Below, in pieces: positions 1 through 10,000 of a stretch of DNA of 64,000 nucleotides. Within the stretch, counting starts at the first letter, position 1; the number at the start of each line of letters is the position of its first letter. Under the pieces are notes generated by a model. That model was not told the origin of the DNA. It searched no databases and saw nothing but the letters and a program-made list of their open reading frames with translations. Origin of the DNA: Nepenthes gracilis (taxonomy: Eukaryota > Streptophyta > Magnoliopsida > Caryophyllales > Nepenthaceae). Made by a program: the position numbers and the translations under genes. The DNA is taken from assembly GCA_033239525.1 (NCBI GenBank), contig BSYO01000005.1:26319341-26383340 (forward strand), given 5' to 3'.

Positions 1-470
1 GATTCACCATCCAGGGCATGCTTTCATTGGCGCTCTCATTCAGGCTCTCATTCAGACTGAAAAATCCTAAGTGCTCTGAGAAACAAGCTCTGGTTCCCTG
101 CAACCAGACTCTAAAAACACAATTAAACTCCAAGACAACGAACGGGTCTCTGCAGCCGTTCTCTGCCTTCCCACCGTCCAGATACGAGAAAGGCCTTGCG
201 TCTCTCTGACATCTGGGACAAAACACTCTCTTCCCCTCTCCCATTGCTCTCTCTACTTTCAGTTCCTTCCATTGAATGCTGTTTTACTGACTTGAGCATC
301 GGAGTATTTTCGGTGGGATTATCTCCTGCCGTTAACGCTGACCTCTTGTTCGTTTTAGTGGTGTGCAGGATTCGTACTCGGTGAACGGAGCCGGTTCACA
401 TCATCCAGAAGAATTCGAATCTGTTCAAAGTCGGATCCAGGTACGCATCAGTTATATTATCTTTCTTTTC
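1..470 (+). mobile_element. Partial LTR-like sequence, 3' end
   Basis: This GC-richer block contrasts with the AT-rich DNA that follows. Near 290 it has a 'gacttgagcatcggagt' motif, like the one found near the 3' end of LTRs of many plant Gypsy (Tat-type) elements. A similar motif recurs at about 36115 and, more weakly, at 51857. The left part lies outside the window and no clear CA end or primer site is visible. The reading frame around 366-440 ends at a possible donor (CAG/GTACGC), so a host 5' exon is an alternative. The assignment rests on one motif and composition. Confidence 0.35.
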
Positions 471-1150
471 AAGTCAATTTTAATATTTGATATAATTTTT
501 CTTGACGTGTCTCTTCATTTTATAAAAGAAGAACTTAAATTCCTTTTTAATATTAGAGTGAGAAGGTATTTTATCTTTTTTTTTTAGCTTGAACCTCACT
601 ATTTCCTTCTTTAATCATAAATATACTTTCATCTAATTCATCACAAGCATTCCTTCCTCCTAAACACACATAATTATTAGTTCATTAATTAACCATTTAT
701 TTCTATGTGCGCTGTAAGAGATTTTAAATGGTCTATATTGTGGTAGAAGTGTATTTAGAATATAGTTCACAAATAAAGACTCAGACATATCCATCTCGAG
801 ATTCTTTAATTGAGCCACTATATCCCTCATTTACATGATATGCTTATGCATACCTCCAACACTAGTGAGCCTTAAAGATAAAAATTTTATAATTAGAATG
901 CTGGTTAATACTTTATTTGAAGTCTCAAATTATTCATCAATAACTTTCAATAAATCCCTCACATTATTATACTAATAAATAGAATAACGAATATGAATAA
1001 AAATTTTAGTCTTTATAAATATTAGACTAAAACGGTTAGATTGCTCCCATTGTTCATAAAAAGTAACATCAACTGAAGTACTGGTGTCGGTAAGAGTAGG
1101 TGGCTCGTCTTTTCTTATAATATAATTAATGTCCATCCTCTAAAAATAAA
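471..1150. other. AT-rich spacer
   Basis: I see no coding potential, RNA gene or clear repeat here. There are many stops in all frames and long A/T runs. Confidence 0.6.
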
Positions 1151-1610
1151 GAAGAATTCTCTCTTTTCAGATTTTATAGAAATTACTTTTTAGTTTAAAA
1201 ATATCATATCTAATAGCGAAAAGATTTACAAATTGTATAATTGTATAAAGATAAAATTATATATGCTTAATATACAATAATGAGACCAATAATAAATATC
1301 AAATGTGCTTTATAAATATAAAACATATATCATGAATCAATTGATATAAAAATTACCTATGGGTTAAAATTTCAATTCAGGAAGAATTTTCTCTTTCCAA
1401 ACCTTATAATTATTACCTTTTAGTTTGAGAATATCACTTCTAATATCGAAAAGATTTATAAATTGTATAACTACATAAAAATAAAATTATACACTTAACA
1501 TACAATAAATTAGACTAATAATAAATACAAAATATGTTTTACAAATGTAAAATATATATAATGAATTAATTGACATAAAAGTTATTTATAGGTTAAATTT
1601 TTAATTTAAA
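1151..1610. repeat. Tandem duplication, 230-bp unit x2
   Basis: The segment starting 'gaagaattctctctttt' at 1151 repeats from 1381 as 'gaagaattttctctttcc'. The two copies stay aligned through shared blocks such as 'cgaaaagattta' and 'caaattgtataa' to about 1610. They differ by scattered substitutions and small indels, so the duplication is not recent. No coding content. Confidence 0.75.
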
Positions 1611-1784
1611 TATATTTATATCAAATCTTTATAATAAAGCTATCAAATTAAATTTTAATTCTTAATCCTTATAGATAAATTAAGAAAAATAATTTGATAT
1701 TTTATTCTAATTAATCAATTTAATATAATAAAATTTTATATTATATAAATAACATGCGCACAAAGTAGCGCAACAATTGCTCCA

Positions 1785-2522
1785 ACTGCTTCTACCCATA
1801 CAAGAGGTCAGGAGTTCAATTTCGGATAGTTGCAACACTATGAGATGATGTGAATTTTTGAAATGGGCCGCACCAAGTGGGTTGTGTGATTTTTCGAAGT
1901 GGGCTACGCAAAATGAGCCGTGCCAAGCATATTCTAGGCTTCAGATGCGGGGCCTAGTTGTGGCTAAGAGGTGGGTGCTAAGTGGGCCGAAGCACACATA
2001 GGCCCAATTTTTTTTTAAATTATTGTTACTGTAGAGGATCAAATGACGCCATTTTTTATTGTCTTTAACCTCCTGTTGAGTTTGCACGTACCCGTTTAAC
2101 TCAATTTTTCAACCTAATGAAAATTATGTTATTTTTATACCAAAATTGATGTAAAAATTATAAAATTGTCATGACCTTTGCTCATGCAGGAAGTTGCGAG
2201 TTCAATTCTAAACTGCTGTAGCGCACTGAGAAGAGGCAAATTTTTCAAAGTGGGTTGCGTGAAGTGGGTTGTGCTAAGTGTGCGCTAGGCCCTGGATGTA
2301 GGGCTCAATTGTGGCTGAGAGGTAGGCACAATGTGGGCCGAAGCATGTACAGGCCCAAAATTTATTATTATTACTATTTCTGTAGTCGATAGAAATGACG
2401 TTGTTTTTTATTATCTTCAACCTCTAGCCGGGTCTGCACGGATTTGTTTAACCCGATTTTTTAACCTGATGAAAACTATGCCATTGTTACACCAAAATTA
2501 ATGTAAAAATTATAAAATTGTT
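1785..2522. repeat. Diverged tandem pair (about 350-385 bp) with a tRNA-like box
   Basis: Two similar blocks follow each other, roughly 1785-2171 and 2172-2522. Both contain a 'gagttcaatt' motif resembling a pol III B box, then a GC-rich run with 'gtggctaagaggt' / 'gtggctgagaggt' and 'gtgggccgaagca', a stretch near 'gaccgccatttttta'-like text, and a shared end 'aaaattataaaattgt'. The B-box-like motif suggests a SINE or other tRNA-derived repeat, but I see no convincing A box or terminal A-run. Duplication is clear; family is not. Confidence 0.55.
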
Positions 2523-2990
2523 AAAAAACTAATTTTCTAATAATTTTTAACATTAATTTTCATCAAAAATTTATAAAAATTTAAACTTTTTAAAAATTTA
2601 AAAAATTAGGCAAGTGGGAAAAATTACATAATAGTTCAAAGTTGGATTTTTCACATCTCTGATACCAAATATTAGACAAAAAACTAGTATCCAACGTTCA
2701 AAAATTTGCCATATAAAAACCGAATATGAAAATTAAATTAATGATCGAAATTAACGTCCGGCCATTGACACCATTGCAATTGCTCAAATTTCTATAAAAT
2801 CATCCACTTATTTGAATCTTCTAAATCTTAATATTCCTCAATGATAATGTATAATTGGTGAATAAATTTAGGGACCCAAACTAAGCATTATTCTCATATA
2901 AAAACAATTTCTATCAAATTGTCTCACGGTGGTTACTAGAAAGAAGTTGGATAAAATAGTTATCTGAAAATATAGACCATTATCTATTGA

Positions 2991-3027
<37 letters not shown>

Positions 3028-3047
3028 AAAAATTATATAATCGATAT
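2523..3047. other. AT-rich spacer with ATT microsatellite
   Basis: No gene is visible. The only structured element is an (ATT)n run at about 2988-3026, about 13 units, ending 20 bp before the duplicated ABC1K 3' segment. Confidence 0.6.
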
Positions 3048-3373
3048 TTACTATGAGGCTTACACAGACAATAGCAGGCTGATGGAGGTCAGAAAGGGGA
3101 AAAAGAATAGAACAGAATGATAGAGGACAACCTCAAAAAGGAAAAAAAAATCCAAAGCTGTCGATCCCTCATCTTTTGGGGGAAATTATGTATAGATTTT
3201 CAGCTGTCAAAATTTGTGTTTAAGGAACAGAAACAGACGACAAACTTCTTATGGGGCCATACGTCCTTCAATAGTGTACGAAAGAGACTCAGCACAGTGT
3301 ACTTTGAATAGCATCACATCAGAATCAGGATCGAGCTTCCGCTGCCAACCCTACAACAAAGAATATAGGAACC
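3048..3373 (-). pseudogene. Duplicate of the ABC1K (ADCK2-like) terminal exon and 3' flank
   Basis: This 326-bp block is a diverged direct copy of 6678-7007, which holds the last coding exon of the ABC1K gene plus 3' UTR. On the minus strand the copy keeps the last bases of the intron, the acceptor 'TTTGTTGTAG/GG', and an open frame starting '[13 protein letters not shown]' and ending 'EGRMAP' stop. It lacks 18 bases present in the 6.9-kb copy, flanked by ATG on both sides, so six residues are missing without a frame change. The carried-over intron tail shows that the copy arose at DNA level and not from spliced mRNA. At its upstream side it runs straight into a NAR1 fragment. Function is unproven. 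Confidence 0.85.
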
Positions 3374-3903
3374 GAATATCCAACCTGGACATCCTGACGA
3401 AAGCATGGGCAGCAATGTCTGCCCTCTCTCATCATCACTTGATTGACTTTACTTATACCGAGTGACAAATTCATTGCATGCTTCTGTAAGCGTGATGTCT
3501 CTACTGCTACTCGTATCAAAAACAGCCTTTACTCCCAAGGACTTGAAGAGTGTTGTGAGTTTTTTGAAAACCTGAAGCGGAGAGAGGCCAAAATGAACTG
3601 CCAATGAAGCAATCCTTGATTGGGGTGATAAGGAGATAGTAACAGCCTTTCCTTTGTTAATATTAGAAAGGTACTCATCTATGCTTTCCTTCTCCAGCAT
3701 CACCGTCTCTGATGAAGTTATACATCCACTGCATGCTAAGCAATCCTTGAGCGAAATTTTAACTGGCTCCTTACTCAGCGTTTCTCAGACTCATTATCTT
3801 GCTTAGGCTTGAAACCTTTGAGAGAAACGATGCAGGCTTGGGATGGTGCTATGAAATCGTTGAGGTCTCCGATTCGTAAAGTCGGCGAGAACTTCTCCGA
3901 CAT
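3374..3903 (-). pseudogene. NAR1: NAR1 (cytosolic Fe-S assembly) 5' fragment, broken
   Basis: Minus-strand frames match the N-terminal third of plant NAR1/NARFL, a Fe-hydrogenase-like protein of the cytosolic iron-sulfur assembly (CIA) pathway. Visible pieces in order: the start 'MSEKFSPTLRIGDLNDFIAP' with ATG at 3903-3901, the cluster motif 'CLACSGCITS', 'ISLSPQSR', 'LQVFKKLTTLFKSLGVKAVF', 'CNEFVTRYK' and 'LPMLSSGCPGW'. It is broken by a frameshift and stop after 'DNESEKR', by a stop right after 'CNEFVTRYK', and by truncation at about residue 175 of a family length near 470. No intron interrupts the roughly 525 bp, suggesting retroposition, though the parent exon structure must be checked. 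Downstream it joins the duplicated ABC1K exon. Confidence 0.85.
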
Positions 3904-4600
3904 CTTCCTCTCGGATTAGCTACCAGCAGTACTTGAATATCTGGAATTTAGGTGAAATTTTTTCGAGTTGGGCATGGAATGTTAGAATTGAATAAATGTT
4001 TTCTAGGGTTTGCGGAAAATCCAACAGTTCGGAAACATTGAGATCGAAACTGAGAGAGGAGTGATTAGTAATTTCAAGCAGTCAAGATAATTTTAGATAG
4101 ATAATTTCTATAGAAAAAAAAATATAAAATTGACACTTTTAATTTTAAAATAATTTTAATTATTAAAAATTATGAATAAACTATTTTTATTTAAAATGAA
4201 TATTAAAAAATTAACTATTATCAATATTATCCATTAATAAATTTAAACATAAATACTATAATTATATTTATTATAGACTAGTCCAAATAGCAAGTAAACC
4301 ATTAACAAGTTAGGAATTGATACTTTAGTACTTTTATATTTTAGAGATTAAATATTATTAAAATACAAAGACTGTATATTAACAATAGTTCAATTCAATT
4401 TATGTAATGATTCTATTTATTTTACTTATACTTCAAATTTTACAATATATCTAAAGAATCATACTATAATAAACACTTAGTATTAAATATTTATTTTTCT
4501 AGCCTAACACAATAGGAAGATAAAGAATGATTTTTTTTATTTTATATATTATGTATTTTAAATTATTAACTATTTAATTTAATCTAAAATACTTAATTTA
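3904..4600. other. Possible NAR1 leader, then AT-rich spacer
   Basis: The 100-180 bases next to the NAR1 fragment (to about 4080) are less AT-rich and could be its copied 5' leader. The rest is AT-rich with no recognisable feature. Confidence 0.4.
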
Positions 4601-6240
4601 AACTCTCTCAAGAGAAACTACAGTATTACAAGTAAAAACAGAACATGTTGCTACTTTTACTCCAAAGCTATTAAAAGGTAATGAAATTACTCTACCAAAT
4701 ACTTGATAGATAAATCTTACTCAACTCCTAAGACATATAATTAGAAAACAATTACTAAGTCACTTGATGGTAATATTGTCTTCAATTTTAGAACACTCAA
4801 AATTACTCAAAGACTTAGGTTATTAAGCTTTAATATATCAATATTACATATTATATTATTAGAATATGAGACCTATAGACTATCTACTAGTACGCAATTT
4901 CAATCCACATATTCATAAAAATTTAAACATGTAAAAAGTAGAAATTATATTCTAAAAATAATTATTCAACCTATTCCACAATCACTAACATTATCAGATA
5001 TGCAATCTATAAATATAACTACTACAGAAGATGATGAATTTATTTCAGATATAAAATACATAATAAAAGAATTTATATTAGAAAAAAAAATAACCATATT
5101 AGAAAATCAAAAGAACAAATTGAAAAATATCGAATCACATGAAAACAAACTATGAATAAACTAAATGAAGATTTACCATTATTTAAATGGTTTTTACCTT
5201 TTACTAATAAAAATTATCTAATGTCAAGATCAAAACTATAAACCAATCAAATTAATGTTAACAAACGTGTAACAACTCAATGGACCACTGTAAGTGGCCA
5301 ACAAATTACGTCGGCACATCTCCTACTAATAGGTATTGAGTTAAATATAGAATGTATACCAATATCTACTGCACCTTTTAAAAAGAATATAACTAAAGAG
5401 TCCTCTATTGAAGCAACTTTAGACGATATTAAAAAGGTTTATAAATAAAATAATTATCAATCTCAAATACTATATATTATGATTTAACAAGTCGACCACT
5501 TAGAGCATGTAATCCAAACCAAAGCTGATGTAACCAATCAGTTTTCACATAGTATCTCTCCCCTAGTTGGCACACCATATACATTACCAAGAAAAGATAT
5601 TAAACAATTACTTCCAAAAAAACAGATATCCTCCTAGAGAAATTAATTGAAAAGATTCAACAACTAACACCTTCATCCTCATCCAACCCATTTAATATAA
5701 TAAAGACGGTCCAAACTATTTATTAGAATGTAGACATAGAAAATCCAAAAGAAGATCCAAAATTAGAATTAAACAAAATTCGAAATAGGAGATGTACTCC
5801 TAAAACATATCGAACCAATAAAAACTTATTATCTAATACTTACTCCTCCCGATATACAATATGAGAAAAAGGATCAATTTTCAACAAAAATAGTTAGCTA
5901 TGAAGCCATCCATAAATGGAACATAGATGACAAATCAAAATACAATATTACATGTATATTTCACGACATAGATATGACTGCAACTATATATCAAGTACAA
6001 CAAATAAGAGATCACCAAGATCCAGAATATCAGGATTTAGTAAAATAATTAAATTTTGGTAGAACAATGCCCTACTCCCACATCAAAAAGATTATATTCT
6101 CAATCATGCTGAAACCATTCAAACTGAAGAACCTGCTGTTAACATCCAAATTGAACGATGACAAAATGCCATAGAAATTCTTATAATCACAATTAGTCGA
6201 GCATTTATAAGCATTGCTAAAGAAAAAAAAATAAGTTTCA
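4601..6240 (+). mobile_element. Decayed caulimovirid-like (endogenous pararetrovirus) remnant
   Basis: Several short frames look like real protein although stops and frameshifts cut them apart. A block at 4745-4918 contains 'SLDGNIVFNFRTLKI'. One at about 5257-5448 contains 'VNKRVTTQWTTVSGQQITSA' and 'ISTAPFKKN'. One at about 5845-6047 contains 'TPPDIQYEKKDQ' and 'EAIHKWNIDD' with 'MTATIYQ'. From memory these resemble the movement-protein C terminus followed by the coat/gag-like region of endogenous plant pararetroviruses, in the right order and on one strand. No reverse transcriptase, protease or tRNA-primer site is recognisable, so the copy is partial as well as disrupted. A degenerate Ty3-like gag is the main alternative. 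Confidence 0.5.
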
Positions 6241-6487
6241 AAATGTTCTAATCTAGTCTTAGATGTTCAACTCTTTAATATGTTAGGTGGTATAAAGACA
6301 TGGTTTTAACCCATATTTTCCGTAGGAAAGACTGCAATGAATGAATCCATTGTCCTCTTCTCTATAGCCATGGAGCTGCCCATGCCGGAACCTGTTTGTA
6401 TAGAAAATCTCCTCTCATGGGGAAAAAAATGAATCCCTTTTATTCTCACAAGAATTAGCAGATCAAAGTAAAAAATAGATGTTGATT

Positions 6488-6864
6488 TTTATTCTCGACA
6501 TACACATCAATATCTGAAATTAAAATAGAACTTGGGGAACAATGAATGCTTCGAGATGATCTGTTTCAGCTTTGTTGCCAGCTCCGGGATACCTCTGGCA
6601 AGGCAGTGTAAAGTTCCGATGAATTGAAAACATAGGCATTTGAAAATGACTCCAAATTGAGCTTCTTCCGTGGGAATTTACCACAAGGCTTGCACAAACA
6701 ATTTCCGGTTCATGAAGGTCAGAAAGGGGAAAAAGTATAGAACAGAGTGATAAAGGACAACCTTAAAAATCCTAAGCTGTTGATCCCTCATCTTTTGGGG
6801 GAAATTATGTATAGATTTTCAGCTGTCAAAATTTGTGTTGAAGGAACAGAAACAGACAACGTTC
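6488..6864 (-). other. ABC1K 3' UTR with AATAAA
   Basis: This follows the TAA stop (6867-6865) of the ABC1K terminal exon. An AATAAA hexamer on the minus strand at 6493-6488, 372 nt past the stop, is the best polyadenylation signal. The half nearest the exon (to 6678) is part of the segment duplicated at 3048. The real 3' end is not determined. Confidence 0.5.
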
Positions 6865-7007
6865 TTATGGGGCCATAAGTCCTTCAATAGTGTACGAAAG
6901 AGACTCAGCCCAGTCTACTTTGAATAGCATAGTTTGAAGCGTGCGCATCACATCATAGTCAGGATCGAGCTTCCGCTGCCAACCCTACAACAAAGAATAT
7001 AGGAACC
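6678..7007. repeat. Source copy of the duplicated ABC1K 3' segment
   Basis: This block covers part of the 3' UTR, the whole terminal exon and 23 bp of the preceding intron. It aligns with 3048-3373 in direct orientation. The two copies are about 3.6 kb apart and enclose the NAR1 fragment and pararetrovirus-like DNA. This copy has the longer, family-consistent exon and is the likely original. Confidence 0.85.
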
Positions 7008-10000
7008 AAACAAGAACATTTTAAACAATGCCAGATGATTGATAGACAAAATCTACGGCCACCAAATGTCAACCAATTATTGATAAGTACAACCACCAAT
7101 CAAAAAAGGCATGCATTGGGGTAGGATCTTCCTCAACGGAGAGCTGTCCCATTGGGCGACAATATTCAGAGGTGATCTCATTGCAAAGCTAAAAGAAAAA
7201 CCTCATGGAGACACCTAAGGGTGATGCGCCTATCCATACATCTATTTATTGTGGGGCATTTAATGTTGATGGATGAATATGACCCTATGTCATTCGAGAA
7301 TGTCACAAAGGTGTCGAAAGGCTATCTCCTAACCACCTATGCTGCTCCTTAAAGAAATAGGTATTAATCCCACCCTCCTCACCAAAGAAATAAAATAAAC
7401 TTAAACAAAATGAAAACCACAGCGCTACTAGATGACCAAGTTTCACCACAATTCCGCAATTAAATATCCTGCCATAATTAGTCCGGCATCTCCGGAGGTT
7501 TCTAATAGGGCTTCAAACAGGTAGGAATTGTATCTACACCACCAGCATCACCGAAAGAAAAAGGCCAAAACTACTGATTTTCAAGGAAAACTTCGAAATC
7601 CTTAGTAGCACATTGTTTAAGTGCAGCCTCTCACAACAGTTAGCACGACTCTTTTAATCAGGCAAATACTACACCCATTTAAAAATTCTGGGAAGATTCA
7701 CTATTTTTTTAAATAAACTTGAAATTGACCAGGACAGAAGCATTACATGACATGGCCCTATTCACACCCGCACAATCAGCACTGCTAACAGGAAAAGGGG
7801 AAAAAGAGTATGATAGGCATCAAATGACATGTATCTTCGTCTCATTTCCTCATTAAGTATCTTATATTAACTAGATGCTTTATATGCGCCTGAACTCAAC
7901 CATATTACATGTTACAGTGTGATAACGAATGAACTAGAAGTTCAACTATAGCTTTAGTCGTAAGAATTGATGCGGACATCACATCAAATATTTTAAGAAG
8001 ATTTTAGAAAATGTTATAATTTTATTGATTTTTATTTGCTTCCCTTATTGGACAATATTCTAATTTGATTTTATTGTGTTTTATTTTATTGTGATTTTAT
8101 TTTATTACGATTTCTTATTTTTAGTAATAAATAATTTATTAGCAAATTATCGTAAACTTATTATTTTAGGAAGTTATTTAATTACGATTTGTTTCTAATT
8201 TTAAGAAGTTATTTGTTTCCAATTTTCTTAGACTGCGGATTCTTTATATGAGACCGCCATATCTATTGTTTAGGATCATTGATTGATGAATAAATACTTG
8301 AGAAATTGATTACAATTGAGCAATTGTGACTTCCCTTCCTCTCTCCCCCTTGATTTGATCACTTTCTTGTCTCTACCCCTCCATTCTCCTTCTCTCTACT
8401 TTCACCCTCCCTACATCAAATTGGTATCAGAAATAAAAATCCTATCTTTTTGCCGCTAGCAACACCTTCCCACACTCAATAACCAGCTACACAACTTCCC
8501 GCCACCAACTGCCCACCCTACCACCACCACCATTGTCCCGCCACCCTACAAAGTTCTTCTGTGCATCTGTCGGCAAGTCTATCTCTACCACCACTGCCTC
8601 CTCTTATATTGTCAAACAAAAAAAAAAACAAAGAAAAAAAATTTTTTGTTTGTCTCAGTAGAAAAAAAAAAAGGTGTGATTTTTTTCTCGTGTCCGCCTC
8701 TGTCAAACGAAAAAAAAAAAAGGCAAAAGAAGAAACAGCAGGCACAGAAGCAGAGAGCCGTCTCTGCATCCCTACCTCAACCAAGGAGGCAGCAGCAGTC
8801 AACGCCGACGAAGCCATTGCAGCCGGCACTGCTACCACAACCGCAGGAAAAACCCACATCCCCGCTAACCACCACAACCTCCAACACTCCAGTACCCGCC
8901 CAGTTAAGCCAAACCATGCCTAAACCCAAACCCAATTCTACCATACTACAAACCAACCCGAAACCGTAAACGACCACCTTCATCAAACGACCCGAAACCA
9001 GGAACCCTAACCCAAACGCCTGCGCCACAGCCCACCCCAAAACCCTAGCCTCCACCTTCCTTCAGAAAAAAAAGAAAAAGAAAGAAAGGGAGTAGAAAGA
9101 GAAGTCACGAATCCGGTGTCCCGAATCTTCGTCTTCATTCTTTGTCTTTGTCTTCACCCTCGTTCTTTTTCGTCTTCATCGCTTCATCAAATTCGTTCTC
9201 CTCATCATCTTTTTCGTCTGCGTTCGTCTTCGTCGTCACCTTCATCGCTGTCGCTATCGCCTTTATCGCCGTCGCCGACGTTGTCACAGCCGCCTAAGAG
9301 GGCCGTCGCACACTAAACAGCCGCACCTCTCTTCTCTCTATCTGCGTCTGTGGGCTGAAACCGAACAGGTAAAGCAAACAAAGGGGCAACAGTAACCGAG
9401 GGAAAAAAAGAGAGGAAAAAAAAAGGATAAAAAAAAGGAGAGAAAAAAGAGAGAGAGAGAGGGAAAAAAAAAGAAAAAAAAATTCAAACAATAGCAGATT
9501 TTCATCCAATCTCAAAAAAAAAAAAAAATTCAAGCAGTAGCAGATTTTCATCCAATCTCAAAAAAAAAAAAAATTCAAGCAATAGCAGATTTTCATCCAA
9601 TCTCAAACAAGTGGGTGAGCTCATCTCTGAGGCAGTCTCAACAAGCTGGTCAAATTATCTCCAGGTGTGTGTTCCATCTTCTTTTGAGTAGCATATTTTG
9701 TTTATCTATAATAGTATTTAGTTTTATCTGCGTGTGTCATTTTATTGCTAAAAAAAAAAAAATTCTCTCACTATCTTTGATACACCTTTATGGCAATTGA
9801 TTCTTGTTTTATCATTTTAATAGATTAGCAATACTAGTTAGCATGATCTGACCCATACAAATCTCACAAAAAAAAAAAAATTGCTTGATTCGGATCGTCT
9901 CAATTGCTTATTGATCTTAATCTCATTAGTTGTATTTGTGTTGTATGCACTTGCGAAGCGATCGGATTATCTCCCATATGGACTCTAACAACCAATTTGA

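Noticed and set aside
1785..2230. tRNA gene candidates at the two B-box-like motifs
   Set aside because: No acceptor-stem pairing or A box could be found; at most a tRNA-derived repeat.
3214..3519. Open frames on either strand across the 3.2-3.5 kb block
   Set aside because: They read the duplicated ABC1K exon or NAR1 fragment in wrong frames.
8518..8970. Proline- and threonine-rich open frames on both strands
   Set aside because: They lie in the Gypsy leader, overlap each other in opposite senses and are explained by A-runs and biased composition.
9116..9551. Ser/Pro-rich frame and a Phe/Leu-rich frame
   Set aside because: Both come from CT/GA-rich leader sequence and have no domain.
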